Notes: generated from the letters alone by a model not told the origin. A stretch of DNA of 64,000 nucleotides from Stentor roeselii (GCA_006503475.1 RSEH01000214.1:20490-84489); one strand, 5' to 3'; positions 10,541-21,463 are shown, counted from the first letter of the stretch. Translations and numbers: made by a program.

Positions 10541-11338
10541 ATGGACTTTAACCTAGAAAATCAATCCCTGGATTCCTCGTCAATTCAGATCCAAAAGCCA
10601 ACTCCACGATTTTGCACGCCGAAATACTCTCCTTTCACTCAATCCGTGATGAACCTGACGCCAATCCACGGTTACATAACAACCCCGACGCTTTACATCA
10701 ACCCGTAAGCCTTATTCAGAATAACTCCAGACCAAAGCTTTCGACAATTCACTCAAATTTCACCTTTTGAGTCAGAAACGCCGTGCATTGCACGGCGCGT
10801 TATTCAAAAGATTGATTTTTCACAGTACCTTGAAAATCATGGAAAGTTAAAAGCGAATTCGCTTCCTGTGGAAATAAAAGTTTATCAAGATGATGCCTTT
10901 GAACATAGCTCGCTTCTTACTAGTCTTAGTAAATCGAAACCAATGAAAAGGTCTCGGAATTCGACGAATTCGAAACTTGGATGCACTTGTCCTAAAAGCA
11001 AGTGTTTGAAACTTTATTGTGAATGTTTTGCTAGACAGGAATTTTGTGATGGATGTAATTGTAATGATTGTCACAATATTATGGAATTTGATGATGTTAG
11101 GAAAGAAGCTGTTAGGGCTACTCTTGAAAGAAATCCGAATGCTTTTGTACCGAAAATTGGAGGATGTCATTCTGGACCTGTGCATCGGAAAGGCTGTCAC
11201 TGCAGTAAAAGTGGATGTCTTCAGAACTATTGCGAGTGCTTTCAAAGCGGTGCAGTTTGTTCTGACATGTGCCAATGCTCCGGCTGCAGGAACAATGAAA
11301 TCACTAAAAAGAAGAAAAAAAGAATGAATTTTAACTAA
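10541..11338 (+). CDS. CXC (tesmin/TSO1, LIN54-type) DNA-binding protein, one intron
   Basis: Intron 10705-10719 (gtaagccttattcag) joins an N-terminal exon of 164 nt to the main exon, giving 260 residues; a start inside the second exon would lose the first hundred. Two CXC repeats lie at about 139-180 (CTCPKSKCLKLYCECF) and 200-250 (CHCSKSGCLQNYCECF), separated by a linker with RNPNAF, the arrangement of LIN54/TSO1/tesmin. In animals and plants these bind CHR-like (TTYGAA) promoter elements as part of DREAM/MuvB cell-cycle complexes. The N terminus is disordered with Pro-directed phosphorylation-like sites (TPRF, SPFTQ). Its stop is 2 bp from the stop of the convergent neighbour. Confidence 0.9.
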
Positions 11339-11340
11339 GA

Positions 11341-11949
11341 TTAATGAAAATTTTGAATGCAAAACATATCCTCCGACTCATTTAAAGTACTTTGAGACTC
11401 TTGGAGCTTATGAGTCTTTTTTCCCCCTGATTTTTTTAATTTCTTCAAAAGACTCATTTTTTGTTTTAATTCGTTTCTCAATTCACGAATAATTTTCGCA
11501 TTTTTCACATTTTCCACTTCAAGTTCATGAACTTTGCTATTAAATCTAGAATAATTCGCATCTTTAAGCAAAGATTTAATGAGTTGAAGTAAAAAAAAGC
11601 AGTCTTGTGATGTGAATTCAACAGCTTCTTGCTTATCTGACAAGAGTTTTTGAAAAACATCAGAATCATCAGGTCTAATATGAGTATTTTTTAAAAATTC
11701 AGTACAAATGACAGAAACAAGAGAAGTTAAAGTTGCGAGGTTTGGTTCTGAAGTATCATCATCGTACCCAGTACTTGAAAGTGTCGAAGTAAGAAGACCA
11801 ATGATCTCAGAATAATCATCTCGAAGAATTTTTGACTGTTGCGGCGTTCTTTCATATTCCATCTCGTCAGACTCCGCTCCTGAAGACAAAGAATCAAAAT
11901 CCGAAGAAGAAACTGAAATCTTACAGACCTTCTGTGTGCTATTTTCCAT
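11341..11949 (-). CDS. Hypothetical coiled-coil protein, 202 aa
   Basis: Open frame from ATG at 11949 to TAA at 11341. The first 35 residues are Ser- and acid-rich, the middle is helical, and residues about 140-175 form a basic coiled coil (NAKIIRELRNELKQ). No family is recognised. It ends 2 bp from the convergent CXC gene and starts 33 bp from the divergent gene at 11983. Confidence 0.6.
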   Translation of the reverse strand: MENSTQKVCKISVSSSDFDSLSSGAESDEMEYERTPQQSKILRDDYSEIIGLLTSTLSSTGYDDDTSEPNLATLTSLVSVICTEFLKNTHIRPDDSDVFQKLLSDKQEAVEFTSQDCFFLLQLIKSLLKDANYSRFNSKVHELEVENVKNAKIIRELRNELKQKMSLLKKLKKSGGKKTHKLQESQSTLNESEDMFCIQNFH

Positions 11950-11982
11950 CTAATAAAAATATTAATCCACTCATTACTTATA

Positions 11983-12756
11983 ATGGGAAAGCATAAAAGA
12001 ACTAAAAAGAAAAAAAGTCAAATTTCTTTCATCAACTCCCCTTTGGCCCTCATCGAGTCAAAAGAAAAATTCATTGAAAATCTGATCCACATCTTTTCAA
12101 GCTACTCCCAAGCCTTCAAAACATTCATCCAGGGCAAGGTCCACTCAAAGACTTCAGTGGTTTTAACAAGTCTTCATCTTTCACTAAAAGACCAGAAATG
12201 TGAATTATTCTATCAAAAAGACGAATCTCGAGAATTTCATCACATTTTTTATTACCACCTTCAAAAGTTTCTCAATAACCTTACCTCGACCCTTGCTGAA
12301 CTTGATGACTTGAATCACAAGCTCATCATTCCTGCAATCAACGACGCGCTAGTTCTTTTAGAAGTAGTTCAAACTGACATTGAAAGAATCAGCGGGTTTC
12401 TATTTGAACCCACTGGAATTAACTGCAAAGAAATGATTTTGATTATCTTTCACGAACACCTTGTAAAGGAAAAATGGGTTCAGAGGATTTTGCAGGAAGA
12501 CCATCTGAAAGATGAGGATTTTCTTAGTTTTATTGAAAAAAACCTGGTTTATGACGGGTTTACTGTGAAAACTGGGAAAAAACGAAGAAGAAAAAGTAAA
12601 AAAGTAGAAGGACTTGATGAAATGGATGAAGAAATCCTTTTATTTGAACAGCGGATTATGAAAGAACAAAATTCTGAAACTAAAACCAGGCCGAATGTGT
12701 CGAATGAATGGATAAAAACGCTTCGAAGGACTTTAAAAAATCGTTATTTTAATTAA
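11983..12756 (+). CDS. Unknown conserved-looking protein, basic ends, 257 aa
   Basis: Intact frame starting MGKHKRTKKKK, a strongly basic N terminus resembling a nuclear or nucleolar signal, followed by about 170 residues of predicted helix with Leu/Ile spacing and a second basic cluster (KTGKKRRRKSKK) near residue 200. I do not recognise the domain. The basic clusters suggest nucleic-acid or nucleolar association (inference). Convergent with the STPGR gene, 34 bp between stops. Confidence 0.6.
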   Translation: MGKHKRTKKKKSQISFINSPLALIESKEKFIENLIHIFSSYSQAFKTFIQGKVHSKTSVVLTSLHLSLKDQKCELFYQKDESREFHHIFYYHLQKFLNNLTSTLAELDDLNHKLIIPAINDALVLLEVVQTDIERISGFLFEPTGINCKEMILIIFHEHLVKEKWVQRILQEDHLKDEDFLSFIEKNLVYDGFTVKTGKKRRRKSKKVEGLDEMDEEILLFEQRIMKEQNSETKTRPNVSNEWIKTLRRTLKNRYFN

Positions 12757-12790
12757 TGTTCAATTAAAAAAGCTGTCCTAGTCTCACTAT

Positions 12791-13276
12791 CTATTTTTTA
12801 CCTTTTTTCCAGTTAAAGTTTTTTTTCGCTTTTGTGAAAGAATGTGACTGACTTGTAAGAATTTCTCTTGAAGTATATCGACCCACTCCTGGAAATTCCG
12901 GGTTTTTCACAAGGACTAAGTTATGTCCTGTTCTTTTAAATGAGTATCTTGGAGGACTTGACAGGTCTGAGATGTGGTAGTTTAAAGACCCTTGAATTGA
13001 AGATTCTTCTAGTTTTTTTATTTGAATTCTTAAAGTATTTAGATGGTTTGATAAGAAACGGTCTGACCTGCAGATTGACACTGATGGACTTTTCGCTTTT
13101 GTTGATAAAAAAGAATCGCTTGGGTTGTATGAACCTGGACCTACCAGAGAGTCTTCTAGGTCTAAACGGATCTTTGGAGAGCATAGGTTTAGAAGACGGG
13201 ACTTTGGAAGTTTTGGGGTTTTTGAGTGACTTTTTAGGGGATGAGATAGGAGAAGTTGTTGTAGGTCTTTAGACAT
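12791..13276 (-). CDS. STPGR/SHIPPO-repeat axonemal-type protein, 161 aa
   Basis: The frame holds two sperm-tail PG-rich type motifs, VGPGSYNP at about residue 46 and FPGVGRYTS at about 130. Such repeats mark microtubule inner proteins and other cytoskeletal proteins of cilia and flagella, abundant in ciliates. The C terminus is very basic (FTKAKKNFNWKKGKK). It is short, with only two to three repeats. A short open frame just upstream (13354 downward) is in another frame and is not joined by a 15-nt intron, so I keep the Met at 13276. Confidence 0.65.
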   Translation of the reverse strand: MSKDLQQLLLSHPLKSHSKTPKLPKSRLLNLCSPKIRLDLEDSLVGPGSYNPSDSFLSTKAKSPSVSICRSDRFLSNHLNTLRIQIKKLEESSIQGSLNYHISDLSSPPRYSFKRTGHNLVLVKNPEFPGVGRYTSREILTSQSHSFTKAKKNFNWKKGKK

Positions 13277-13538
13277 TTTTAGCTGTGAGGAGATTAGAGC
13301 TGGTGCTTGGTGAAGTTAATGTTATTGAAAGGTGAAGATTTTGAATTGGATCCATGTTGATTTTATTTAAAGATTGGATTTTTTAAGGGTTGAGTTAAAA
13401 AAAGATTCAGAATGTTTTAAGATAATAAATTTATTGATAATAAGAAAGATATTTAAACGATGCAAATGAAAAATAAAAGGCAAGATATTAAATCCAACAC
13501 AAAAAAAAAATCCCTAAAATTCTAATAAACTATCCTAA

Positions 13539-15686
13539 CTACATCACCACAATCTTCTCCTTATCCATCCCCGCTTTTCTCAGTATCTTCTTATAACTCC
13601 TATTAAACCCAGAAGGTCCACAAATCCAAGCTAAGTCAAACCCATCCTTCGCGAGCCCATCCACAATTTCAGGTATATCCTTCTTCTTCGGATTTTCATC
13701 AGTAACAACTTCAAGTTCAAGCCATTTCGCATTCTTAGCAAATTCATTCAAATTATCAATTCCAAATCCATCTTTGTAAGTTCTAAAAAAGACAAACAAA
13801 TGCAACTTGAACACATCTGAACTATTTCCAAACTTCTTATAAGCCATGTCGACCAAGTCAATAAACGGAACAAGTCCAGTTCCTCCAGCAAGAGCTAAGA
13901 ATTTTCCAGACAAATCATGAAGTAGTAGTCCGGGGCCGAGGGGACCTCTGATGGTGACAGGGTCTCCGATTTTAAGTGAATCAAGATAGTTGGTCATTTT
14001 TCCGCCTGGGTAAACTTTATACACGAATTTCAGGTCTCCGAAGGAGGAGTCGTTGATTGGCTTGGAAGATTCGTTTGGACTCCAGGATGATAGGTCTGTG
14101 AAAATGCTTGAGTAGTATCTTTGAACTGATTTAAAACGCTTTTGGAATTTGAACATGAAATGCTTTCCTAACCAGGAGGATTCTTTGCAGGATTGGGATA
14201 CTTTGAAGTCGGAACTTGTTAGGTAAAGGATACTTGTATGTGGGTTTAGTTTTAGCCTGTCTTTAAGGGAAAAGGTTAGATATACACTTGATTGAGGGTA
14301 AAGTGGTGACAGGTATCCAGGAATTTCTGGAATTTTTCCTATGGCTAGTGTTTTTAACATTGAGAAAGCTTTTTTAGTGTGGGTATAAGGGTTGTAGGAT
14401 CCTCCGTAACTACTACAGCCTACCATGTACTTCCCAGCGTCTTCTCCCAAGTTATTTTTAATCATAAAGCTACCTCCAGGATGCGCTCTATAAAAATGTC
14501 TAACATCAATAACAAGTTCATCAGCAAACATGATTTTTTTCCCATTCTTGACCATTTCCATAGCTTCAAAGTGACTAATCTCTTTAAGTTTCGAACTCGG
14601 CAATCTAACCTTATTCCTATAAACTCTCTGAAACGCTTCAAACCCAACAAAAAAAGCAAACAAAATCGCATAAATAACGACTATCAACCCATTGTTACCT
14701 TCCTCATTCAAATCCCACCCGAGATCCAAGTTCATCAGCCCAGCAATAAACATGACATACCCAATAACTCTATGAATCTTGAGTAAAGCCATCGTAATCG
14801 CAGTGTTCTTAGTAAAAACCGTGAAATACCATCCCATCAAGCCGAAAACCACCTGACCGATGACCAAAGCAGCTAAAATATGCCCGATTCTTGAATGTGA
14901 AATTTGATCATCATCAAAGAAGTTATGAGATATTTCTCCTTCTTTAAAAGTCGTCGCTGAGCTGATTAAAGTCAGAATAGAAGTCGCTGAAAGACAGAAA
15001 AAATGAACATAAAACCACCAAGAAGAGGCTTTAAAATAACGAGCTGCTATAATTCCTATTGATGCTAATAATCCCCAGCATATTGTCATTACTCTACCGT
15101 GAGTTGTTCGGTCTTTCTCTGAACTTAATTTTTTTATGGAGAAGTCTTCACTGTTTACTGCGAAGGTCATTTTTGCGGAATCTAAATGGAATTTACATCT
15201 GCTTTTGCCGTGATAACTAACACCTGATGTGCCATCCACATATGCCCATATTATTGATTGGGATGAGTCTGGGGTTATTATAGCGTCAAGGGAATCCCCG
15301 GTGTCGAGCTTTCTTGAGAATTTCACGATGGCTCCTTCGGATGAAGTGTAAGTTGTTGAAATGAGGTTAATGCTGTTTTTGCCTCCTTGATCAGAATCAT
15401 CTAGAGGAAACAGATAATCTGTCACATAGCAATCAGTCACTTCAATGTTCGATCCATCAATCGTTACAAGGTAAATATCAGATTTTGCCATCTGGGATCC
15501 TAGGCCCAATCCACAATAACCGTCGGATATTTTGCACTAAATAAAGGGTACAGAGAGAGTAATATCAATCTCATTGTCACTTTGCCTTATTTCCCAGCCC
15601 AGGGTCATTATATCATCCAGTGAGGTTTCAATATAATCGCCTTGGACTATAAGGTTTACAAAGTGAACAAGCAAAAGGAACGCCAT
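13539..15686 (-). CDS. DOMON - cytochrome b561 - cytochrome b5 - FNR redox fusion, copy A
   Basis: Spliced length 705 residues after removing 15537-15551 (gtaccctttatttag) and 15182-15196 (gtaaattccatttag); the second is stop-free and easily missed. The start at 15686 (MAFLLLVHFVNLIVQG, a signal peptide) matches copy B; the frame stays open further upstream but with sequence absent from the other copies. Domains: DOMON about 20-165; b561 helices about 175-340 with all four heme histidines (HGRVM, YVHFF, HSRIGH, KIHRVIGY); b5 about 350-440 with HPGG and a second ligand in YTHTKKAF; FAD/NAD reductase about 460-705 with RYYSS, GPLGPG, GGTGLVPF and WICGPSGF. Predicted to carry electrons from cytosolic NAD(P)H across a membrane to a lumenal or outside DOMON. 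Acceptor (iron, copper, quinone, ascorbyl) unknown. Confidence 0.9.
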
Positions 15687-16018
15687 ATTTATATTTGAAG
15701 GTTTTACCTTTGATTTGAATGAATTGAACTTAGAAAGTTGAATTTTTCTTTTATTGGGAATAGAGAACTGAAATTCATAAGATGTGGTGAGTGAAGAACC
15801 ATCCTTTTCAAGAGAATAAATACTTAATAAAAGAATGATCATTTTCTTATAATCCTAATATATTAGACTAAAAATAATCTATTTAAAAATTTGCATTGTA
15901 TATCAAAGCTATGAAGAAAAACAATACTATTGCATTTACAAATAATAAATATAATTAAAAACATCGAAACCAAAATCACAGCTTAAGCTCTACTTAACCC
16001 TATTACTTATCTACCTCT
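15687..16018. other. Spacer between redox copies A and B
   Basis: 332 bp. The first 160 bp upstream of copy A stay open in its frame but lack similarity to the other copies, so I treat them as 5' flank. The rest is AT-rich with no gene. Confidence 0.45.
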
Positions 16019-18175
16019 CTACATCAATATAATATTATCCTTAGGCAGTCCAGCTTTTCTCAATAGTTTTTTATAACTTCTATTAAACCCAGAAGGTCCA
16101 CAAATCCAAGCCAGGTCAAAATTACTACTAGCAAGTCCTTTAATAATATTTCTCACATCGTTTTTATTTGGAAGTTCATCAGTAACAATCAGAAGTTCAA
16201 GCCACTTCGCATTTTCAGCTAATTCTTTAAGTCTTTCAAGAGCGAATCCATCCTGAAAACTTTTAAAAAAAACAAACATATTCAAATGAAAGTCTTCTGC
16301 CGTAATTCCAAACTTCTGATACGCCATTTCAACCAAGTCAATAAACGGTACAAGTCCAGTTCCCCCAGCAAGAGCTAAAAAAGTTCCTGAAAGTTCTTGA
16401 AGAAGTAGTCCAGGGCCGAGAGGACCTCTGATCATTACTTGGTCCCCCTCGTTAAGAGACTCAAGATAATTCGTCATTTTTCCATCTGGGTAAACTTTAA
16501 ACACGAACTTCAACAAGCCTGAGGATCTTTCAGTTGTCTCTTGAAGTGGATCTGAACCTTCAGTGAAGTCTGTAAAAATACAGGAATAGTATCTTTTTAT
16601 CAAGTCGAATTTTCGCTTGAAGATAAACATGAAATGCTTTCCTAACCATTGAGGCTCTTTGCAACTTTCAGAGACTTTGAAGTCTGGACTGGATATGTAG
16701 AGCATTCTTGTGTGATGGTTTAAGTTTTTCTTTTGGGTTACTGAAAAAGTCATGTAAATACTTTCTTGAGATTTTAAGGGGACTAGAAATTCTGGAATTT
16801 TGGAGATTTTTCCTATTGCTAAGGATTTTAACATTGAGAAGGCTTCTTCGGAGTGGCTGTATGCGTTGTAAGAGTTACCGTAACTGCTGCAGCCTACCAT
16901 GTACTTGCCAGCGTCTTCTCCAACTGTCCTATTAATCATAAATGAACCTCCAGGATGCGACTTGTAAAAATGACTAACATTAACCACAAACTCATCAGCA
17001 AACATAATTTTTTTCCCTTCCCTAACCATTTCCATGACCTCAAAATGATTCATTTCCTTTAATTTCTCACTAGGCAAAGAAGTCTTATTCCTAAAAACTT
17101 TCTGATAAACTTCCAAAGCAACAAACAAAACCGGTACAATAACATAAATAATAATCATAAATTCCTTGCGATCTTTTGTATTCAAATCCCAACCGACATA
17201 CAAGTTCCTAAGCCCAACAATGAACATAACATACCCAACAAATCGATGAATCTTCAACAACATTAAAGTCACCGTCGTATTCCTGGTGAAAATCTTGAAG
17301 CACGAGCCCATAATGCCAAAAATAGTCTGACCAATGACCAAAGCAGCTAAAAAGTGCCCGGTTCTTGAATGTAAAACTCGATCATCATCAAAACTCTGAT
17401 AAATACTTTTTTCTGCTTTATAAGCACTTGAAGAACTGTAGATTGTGAGAATCGAAGTAGCTAAAAATGAAAGAACATGAACTATGATCCACCAGGGATA
17501 AGCTTTAAAGTACCTCGCTGAAATAATTCCAATAGTCGCTAAAAGTCCCCAAGCTATTGTCATTCTGATTCCATGTCTAGTCCCGTTTTTTTTTGAGTTG
17601 GTATCATCTTCTGAAAAGTCTTCACTAGAATAGGTTTCAGATGGTGATGAAAAATTTATCGTTCTTCTAACTGTTTAGGACTTACATCTGTTATTTCCAT
17701 GATAAGAGACTCCGGACTGGCCGTCAACATAGGCCCAGATGATTGATTGGGAATTATCTGGAATTATTTCCCTGTCGAGGGAATCTCCTGTGTTAAGCTT
17801 TCTGGAAAACTTCACAATTGCAGATTTGGAAGTTGAATAAATTTTTGAAAGGACTTTGATGCTAGTTTTACCGCCTTGATCTGAATCTTCAAGTGGTAAG
17901 GAATGGGTAGTTGCATAACAGTCTTTCACTTCGATTGTATCTTCGTCGATAGTGACTAAATAAATGTCAGCTTTCGACATCTGAGACCCTAGGCCTAGTC
18001 CGCAGAAACCTTTGGATATTTTGCACTAAATGAAGAGTACTTTTAAAGTGATCTCAATTTCGTTGTCGTTTTGGTTTATTTCCCATCCTAGGGTCATTAT
18101 ATCATCGAGTTCTTCTTCGATGTAGTCACCTTGGACCATTAGGACAAAAATTTCCACCATCAAAAACAATCCCAT
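16019..18175 (-). CDS. DOMON - cytochrome b561 - cytochrome b5 - FNR redox fusion, copy B
   Basis: Introns 18026-18040 (gtactcttcatttag) and 17671-17685 (gtaagtcctaaacag) give 708 residues from the ATG at 18175; without splicing the gene appears as two broken pieces. Architecture equals copy A. The DOMON part has QMSKADIY and WAYVDGQSGVSYHG; b561 histidines are in HGIRM, IVHVL, HSRTGH and KIHRFVGY; b5 ligands in SHPGG and YSHSEEAF; reductase motifs RYYSC, GPLGPG, GGTGLVPF and WICGPSGF. Closest relative in the window is adjacent copy A, which suggests a tandem duplication separate from the C/D pair. The linker before the first b561 helix is acidic and Ser-rich and differs from A. Confidence 0.9.
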
Positions 18176-19137
18176 ATTTATAAAGTTTTTAATTTGACGA
18201 GTTGATGAATAATACTTTTCTGATTTAGATGAAAAAAGAATTGGTTCTAAATAATATAGGTTTTATTATTATTAGGGAAAGTTTGAAAGATTTATTAACT
18301 TTTAGGATTTATTTGAAGATTAATATTGGAAAATATTTTGGATATGGATTTTTTCTTTATTTTGAAGTTTTAAGCATGTTTGGAAATGATTCAAATTTTG
18401 AGAATTGCTAGTTGAATATTATTGTAATGATATAAGGAAAATATACTTGAAATATGTAATTTTAACATCAACTCCACTAGTCGTTATTATACAGATATGT
18501 GGAAATGAATTATATTGTTAAATATTAATCTTATTAGCTAATGAAAATTTCGGAATTTATATGATCTAAGTTTATCTATTCTAGTTATTCATTCTAAAAA
18601 ATAGATAAAGTTTCGAAAATTTATCGTATTTTATCTGCAAAGGTATTTTCCCAGTTAAATTCAATAAAAAAAGATTTAATTTCAAATTTTATCTAACTTG
18701 GTAAGATATCTTGTTACTTCATGTCCCTTTAATTTACTTGATATCAATGTCTCTAGGATATAAAATAATTTGAATTGGAGAAAATAAATTCTTGATCGAG
18801 TTTTTATATAATTAAATTAGAATTATTTAGAATTATACTAAATAAATAAGATTTAAGGTAATAAAACTACTTGAATTCAGATGAATTTCATAAAATTTTC
18901 ACAATAACTCACATAACGGAATAAATTTTCATACATCCAGGTCTTAGCAACACCAAAATTAAAGTAATGATAAAAAAGAAATAAAGGATAACGATAATTA
19001 AAATCCTAAAGATGTTTGAAGTAAAATTTATTCATTCATAGTTCATTAAGTATCCAATATTAACTATTTACTTACTAAAAAATACTAACTTTAGATGAAA
19101 AGCCCAATAATTAACCCTCCTTAAAAAAACATCTAAA
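18176..19137. other. Intergenic, strongly AT-rich
   Basis: 962 bp with no supported gene. A 60-codon open frame at 18229-18411 has no recognisable content and poor composition; I treat it as chance. Confidence 0.5.
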
Positions 19138-20259
19138 TTACTCGTTTTTATTAGGAACAGCCGACAAGTCTCTAATAACAAAAACATCATTCATCGCCTT
19201 CATTTTTTCCCATCCTCCAAATACCAACAAATGAGGTCCAATAGGTGTAGAAGTATGTCCATACCTTTGCTGAGGAGGTGCTCCATTGACAGGAACTCGA
19301 TTCCAAGTCATAGTATCCGTATCAAGTATAACAAAATAATCAGTAACATCTCCTTGAACCTTCTGAAAGACTCCATATCCTCCAAACACAAGAATATCAC
19401 TTCCAGAGATATCCATACTATGTCCATAGCAATGTCTTGGCGGGACTCCAGAGACCCTAAGTCGACTCCAGACAAAACTTTCAGTATCCAAGACCCTCAA
19501 GTCATTTAAATAACTTTCTTTAAGTCGACTGCCCATCTTATCACTGACCTGACTTTTATCATAATAAAACCCTCCCTGAATAAGCACATTAGTACCAACG
19601 ACAGTAGCGACATGTCCCATTCTCGGCAAAGGTGCAGGTCCTGAAGTTTCAGGCTGAGTCCAGGCCATAGCTGCAAGATCCAAAACAAACAAATCATTAA
19701 AAAACACGTCTTTATTCCACCCTCCAAAGATATACATTTTCGTCCCAATTAAACTCGCTGAATGATTCAATCGTCCAAGTGGTGCATTGCCTCCTTCAGG
19801 GCCTTGATACCAGGTCATAGTCAGAGGGTCTAAAGCGTGTAAGTCTCTGAAATGCGTGGACCCTGCGCCTCTTCCAGCGAAAATAACGATTCTTGACCCT
19901 GCTAAAACTGCTGAATGACCATATCGAGCAGGAGGAGGAATACCGTTGAGCTTCGGTCGATACCATCTGTTGTCATTCACATCTAAGACAATTGTGTCGT
20001 TTAGATAAATGAAGCCGTCATTCTTACCGGCGTAGTAATGTCCTCCGAAAATAATAAGCGAAGCACCTACTAAAGTCGCAGAATGACCTCCTCTTGGACT
20101 TGGAGGAACTCCCTCTATTGTCGGGTATGCCCATTGCCAGTTTCTTGGCTTGTTCGCAGTCTTTGGAAGGGAAAACGACCCACTTGACTTCACGCTTTCT
20201 TGTGACTTAAGACCTGTCAAGACTTCAGGGTTTGAAAGAGCGGAGTACTTTTCTTCCAT
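19138..20259 (-). CDS. Kelch-repeat beta-propeller protein, 373 aa
   Basis: Six kelch repeats fill residues about 45-365, each with the P-R-x-G/Y-HS...IFGG...ND...LD...W pattern (PSPRGGHSATLVG, PPARYGHSAVLAG, APLGRLNHSASLIG, APLPRMGHVATVVG, PPRHCYGHSMDISG, PPQQRYGHTSTPIG). No BTB or other partner domain is fused. The layout resembles Rab9-effector/HCF-type kelch proteins and the many stand-alone ciliate kelch proteins; it is likely a protein-binding scaffold. It follows CacyBP on the same strand after 17 bp. Confidence 0.85.
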   Translation of the reverse strand: MEEKYSALSNPEVLTGLKSQESVKSSGSFSLPKTANKPRNWQWAYPTIEGVPPSPRGGHSATLVGASLIIFGGHYYAGKNDGFIYLNDTIVLDVNDNRWYRPKLNGIPPPARYGHSAVLAGSRIVIFAGRGAGSTHFRDLHALDPLTMTWYQGPEGGNAPLGRLNHSASLIGTKMYIFGGWNKDVFFNDLFVLDLAAMAWTQPETSGPAPLPRMGHVATVVGTNVLIQGGFYYDKSQVSDKMGSRLKESYLNDLRVLDTESFVWSRLRVSGVPPRHCYGHSMDISGSDILVFGGYGVFQKVQGDVTDYFVILDTDTMTWNRVPVNGAPPQQRYGHTSTPIGPHLLVFGGWEKMKAMNDVFVIRDLSAVPNKNE

Positions 20260-20276
20260 ATTTATTTGAATAACAG

Positions 20277-20906
20277 CTACACTGACGGCTTGTCTTTTGA
20301 CTTCGACCAGGCTTCTGCGATGGTTCTTTTCATGTCGTCGTCGCCTTCTTCGTAGAGGTTTTTCATCATTTTCATTAGACTGTCGCCGGGCTCTGCGTCT
20401 TTGCTTTCTTCTTCGTCTTTGGCGATTAAGGACTTCTTAGGAGTGACTGACTCCCAATGGCCTTTGTCTTTTTTCTTAAGAGTTAAAGAAAAGCCATTTG
20501 ACTTGACAGTTGTCCTGGCGCCTTTAATATCTTTACAGAGTTTTGGAAATTTCAACCTGTAGTTAACACCTTTAAAGTCAACAACTGAAGCACAAACTGA
20601 ATTTTCAGAACTTTCTAAAACCAGCTGGTCCTTAGGGTGAGTTTTAAAACCTTCAAAGCAAGTCACGTAAATTTTTACCTCGTCATCTGTTTGTTCCCAG
20701 GCGAACTTGTCAATAGCTTTCCAAGTCTTATCACTCGTCTCACCCACAGTCGTCACTTTTTCCGTCACCGGGATCAAAGACAGCTCATGACTCAACCGAA
20801 GTCTTTCATTGACTAAAACCGTTTTCGAGTTTTCTCGACTTGCTAACTGCAAAAGTCGATCCAAGTCTTCAAGGTCATTCTGCAATTCGAATCTTCGAGA
20901 ATCCAT
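20277..20906 (-). CDS. CACYBP: Calcyclin-binding protein / Siah-interacting protein (CacyBP/SIP)
   Basis: 209 residues in the family order: N-terminal helical dimerisation hairpin (about 1-50), CS domain (about 65-150, starting KFAWEQTDDEVKIYV and containing GVNYRLKFPKL), and a C-terminal SGS region (about 150-209, with DSLMKMMKNLYEEGDD and IAEAWSKSKD). In animals CacyBP bridges Siah1, Skp1 and S100 proteins in ubiquitin-mediated turnover and has phosphatase-like roles. It shares a 17-bp gap with the divergent NUDCD2 start, another CS-domain cochaperone. Confidence 0.9.
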   Translation of the reverse strand: MDSRRFELQNDLEDLDRLLQLASRENSKTVLVNERLRLSHELSLIPVTEKVTTVGETSDKTWKAIDKFAWEQTDDEVKIYVTCFEGFKTHPKDQLVLESSENSVCASVVDFKGVNYRLKFPKLCKDIKGARTTVKSNGFSLTLKKKDKGHWESVTPKKSLIAKDEEESKDAEPGDSLMKMMKNLYEEGDDDMKRTIAEAWSKSKDKPSV

Positions 20907-20923
20907 TTCAAGGTTTATTAAAA
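20907..20923. promoter_or_regulatory. 17-bp gap between divergent CACYBP and NUDCD2 start codons
   Basis: Both initiator ATGs face outward from this gap, so both 5' UTRs and promoters must overlap each other or the opposite coding region. Regulatory role is inferred from position only. Confidence 0.5.
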
Positions 20924-21463
20924 ATGGAAATTCCGAAAGCTGTCCAAGAAAAAGCTCGAGGTCGACAACAGTTCAAGCATGGAGAGCAAGTGATTTATGA
21001 ATGGGAACAAAATCTTGATGAAGTTTTAATGTTTTTAAAGCCTCCACAATGGGCGCTGCCGAAATATCAGAAGGAAATGGCGAAAGACTTGAAACCTGGG
21101 CAAGTCCTTCCTCAGCTTTACGTGAATATTGAAAGAGATCGAGTTGAAATAGGAGTAAGGCCGAATCCTCCTTTTTTGAATGAAGAACTTGGAGGACTTG
21201 TGGTGAAAAGTGAGAGTTATTGGATGATTGATGATGATGAACTTGTGATTAACTTGCAGAAGATGAGGAAAGCGGAGACTTGGGCTTGTTGTTGTAAAAG
21301 ACATGGAGAACTTGACCCTTTTACGAAGACTGAGGTTCAGAAGAAGATTATGTTGGAGAGGTTTCAAGAAGAAAATCCTGGATTTGACTTCTCGAATGCT
21401 CAGTTTAATGGAATGGTTCCTGATGCCAGAACTTTTATGGGAGGGGTCAGTTATACTAAGTAA
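20924..21463 (+). CDS. NUDCD2: NudC domain-containing CS protein, NUDCD2-like
   Basis: 179 residues from the ATG at 20924 (MEIPKAVQEKAR); the frame extends upstream but into the antisense of CACYBP. A single CS/p23-like domain occupies about 25-125 (VIYEWEQNLDEVLMFL, then VNIERDRVEIGVRPNPPFL and ESYWMIDDDELVINLQK), followed by a helical tail ending FMGGVSYTK, as in NUDCD2, an HSP90 cochaperone linked to dynein/LIS1 stability. Stop is 5 bp from the convergent MFS gene. Confidence 0.85.
   Translation: MEIPKAVQEKARGRQQFKHGEQVIYEWEQNLDEVLMFLKPPQWALPKYQKEMAKDLKPGQVLPQLYVNIERDRVEIGVRPNPPFLNEELGGLVVKSESYWMIDDDELVINLQKMRKAETWACCCKRHGELDPFTKTEVQKKIMLERFQEENPGFDFSNAQFNGMVPDARTFMGGVSYTK

Noticed and set aside
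10847-11362. 171-codon minus-strand frame opposite the CXC gene
   Set aside because: The plus strand encodes two well-defined CXC repeats; the minus frame is a shadow of that cysteine-rich sequence.
15687-15842. Longer N terminus for redox copy A starting at 15842
   Set aside because: The added 52 residues have no counterpart in copies B-D, while the Met at 15686 starts a signal peptide aligned with copy B.
18229-18411. 60-codon plus frame in the 18-19 kb spacer
   Set aside because: AT-driven composition, no domain, no start context.
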